From an uncultured Coriobacteriaceae bacterium (GTDB lineage Bacteria > Actinomycetota > Coriobacteriia > Coriobacteriales > Atopobiaceae), in assembly GCA_902766805.1 (NCBI GenBank), contig CACXFF010000292.1, positions 1 through 6,852 on the forward strand: 6,852 bases of DNA, written 5' to 3'. Below, one piece after another: positions 6,393-6,852 of the stretch. The notes beneath the pieces are model-generated. The model saw nothing but the letters and a program-made list of their open reading frames with translations. It did not search any database and was not told the origin of the DNA. Position 1 is the stretch's first letter. Each line of letters opens with the position of its first letter. A program made the translations under genes and the position numbers.

Positions 6393-6510
6393 GGCTGTCA
6401 GATTGGGCGTTCAGACTGTGGATTTACCGTTCTAGCTGGGCTTTCTTGGTCGTGATACCGGAGGTCTGCATGCCGCCACAGCTATTTTCCAAAAAAGTTG
6501 AGATTGGGGC
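6393..6510. other. gene-poor spacer upstream of the tRNA promoter
   Basis: This region is visibly less GC-rich than the flanking genes and shows no similarity to the asd duplication. It contains only the start of a 22-codon open frame (6470-6538) with a good ribosome-binding site, GGAGG at 6460-6464, five bases before the ATG. I recognise no protein family, no conserved RNA fold and no mobile-element end. Confidence 0.4.
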
Positions 6511-6539
6511 TTGCATTCGGAGGGGGCTTTGGCAATAAT
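6511..6539 (+). promoter_or_regulatory. promoter of the tRNA-His/tRNA-Lys unit
   Basis: TTGCAT (6511-6516) and AATAAT (6534-6539) are separated by exactly 17 bases, the best promoter match in the window. Transcription would start near 6546, about 25 bases before tRNA-His. Its strength fits a stable-RNA gene. Confidence 0.7.
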
Positions 6540-6570
6540 GGACTAGCTAGCTGATGAGGCGTAAGCGGAT

Positions 6571-6647
6571 GGTGGGCGTAGCTCAGTTGGAAGAGCGACG
6601 GACCGTGGCTCCGTAGGTCGAGGGTTCGAGCCCCTTCGCCCACCCCA
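6571..6647 (+). tRNA. tRNA-His (anticodon GUG)
   Basis: Cloverleaf. The acceptor stem pairs 6572-6578 (GTGGGCG) with 6637-6643 (CGCCCAC). The extra 5' G (G-1, 6571) faces C73 (6644), the hallmark histidyl-tRNA identity pair, and CCA is encoded at 6645-6647. The D arm is GCTC/GAGC. The anticodon stem is ACGGA/TCCGT around the loop CCGTGGC, giving anticodon GTG. The T arm carries TTCGAGC. All stems pair. Position 33, just before the anticodon, is C instead of the nearly universal U. It is cotranscribed with the following tRNA-Lys, 23 bases downstream. Confidence 0.95.
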
Positions 6648-6670
6648 TCTTCAGCTGGCAGACATAGGAT

Positions 6671-6747
6671 GCGCCCTTAGCTCAGCTGGCCAGAGCAGGG
6701 GACTCTTAATCCCAAGGTCCAGGGTTCGAATCCCTGAGGGCGCACCA
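6671..6747 (+). tRNA. tRNA-Lys (anticodon CUU)
   Basis: Cloverleaf. The acceptor GCGCCCT (6671-6677) pairs perfectly with AGGGCGC (6737-6743). The discriminator is A (6744) and CCA is encoded (6745-6747). The D arm is GCTC/GAGC with a 9-base loop. The anticodon loop CTCTTAA (6703-6709) gives CTT, with the normal T at position 33. The T loop is TTCGAAT. The anticodon stem has a G-A mismatch at pair 27-43. It reads AAG codons, the expected dominant lysine codon in a GC-rich genome. Confidence 0.96.
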
Positions 6748-6760
6748 CCGAAAACCGCAG

Positions 6761-6790
6761 GTCGGAGGCACAATTGCCTCCGACTTTTTT
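6761..6790 (+). terminator. intrinsic terminator of the tRNA unit
   Basis: A perfect 10-bp stem of 6761-6770 (GTCGGAGGCA) with 6775-6784, a CAAT tetraloop and six T (6785-6790). It lies 13 bases after the CCA of tRNA-Lys and is the strongest terminator in the window. Confidence 0.95.
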
Positions 6791-6808
6791 CGTGGCTGCC
6801 CGCGTCTT

Positions 6809-6827
6809 GGTTGCTAACGGTTGCTAA
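6809..6827 (+). repeat. short tandem direct repeat near the window end
   Basis: GGTTGCTAA occurs at 6809-6817 and again at 6819-6827, a 10-base period (about one helical turn). It is just downstream of the tRNA-Lys terminator. It may be a regulator-binding repeat for a gene beyond the window or part of an integration site; nothing visible decides between them. Confidence 0.5.
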
Positions 6828-6852
6828 GCCAAAAACGGCGTATGCAGAAACA

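Noticed and set aside
6162..6455. The 97-codon open frame spanning the asd-tail copy as a functional small gene
   Set aside because: Its start lies inside the asd terminator stem, no ribosome-binding site precedes it, and only the middle resembles a protein (the asd tail). The rest is read-through after loss of the stop codon.
6543..6550. CTAGCTAG palindrome near the expected tRNA transcription start
   Set aside because: It is too short and simple to support a function; it is probably coincidental.

Overview
This window comes from a GC-rich bacterial chromosome, by eye about two-thirds G+C. It looks actinobacterial, and I lean towards Coriobacteriia (Olsenella/Collinsella-like). That placement is an inference from composition, protein style and two tRNA genes that encode their own CCA ends; nothing here names a species. 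The content is mostly housekeeping: amino-acid biosynthesis plus two tRNA genes. I see no transposase, integrase, CRISPR array, toxin-antitoxin pair or defence gene.

Layout. On the minus strand, the left edge holds the first 139 codons of homoserine kinase (thrB), which runs off the window. Upstream of it is a complete threonine synthase gene (thrC), with a strong intrinsic terminator between the two. A divergent intergenic region of about 270 bases (2063-2329) separates thrC from the plus-strand genes. These are homoserine dehydrogenase (hom, 2330-3472), aspartokinase (lysC, 3518-4831), a terminator, then aspartate-semialdehyde dehydrogenase (asd, 5070-6134) with its own candidate promoter and terminator. 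Downstream of asd lies a diverged second copy of the end of asd plus its terminator. After a gene-poor stretch come tRNA-His and tRNA-Lys(CUU) behind one good promoter, closed by a very strong terminator. The last 60 bases hold only a short direct repeat.

How the genes work together. LysC phosphorylates aspartate and Asd reduces the product to aspartate semialdehyde, which is also the branch point to lysine and diaminopimelate. Hom makes homoserine, ThrB phosphorylates it, and ThrC converts O-phosphohomoserine to threonine. All five steps from aspartate to threonine are therefore within about 6 kb. They appear to be split into at least three or four transcription units: thrC; thrB (possibly separate); hom-lysC; and asd. 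LysC carries two C-terminal ACT-type regulatory segments, whereas Hom lacks a recognisable ACT domain. Allosteric control may therefore sit mainly on LysC.

The points most worth a second look are the duplicated asd tail and terminator, a tRNA-His with C instead of the nearly invariant U at position 33, the ACT-less Hom, and a perfect-arm inverted repeat over the presumed -35 region of thrC. I did not find a convincing new biological system.
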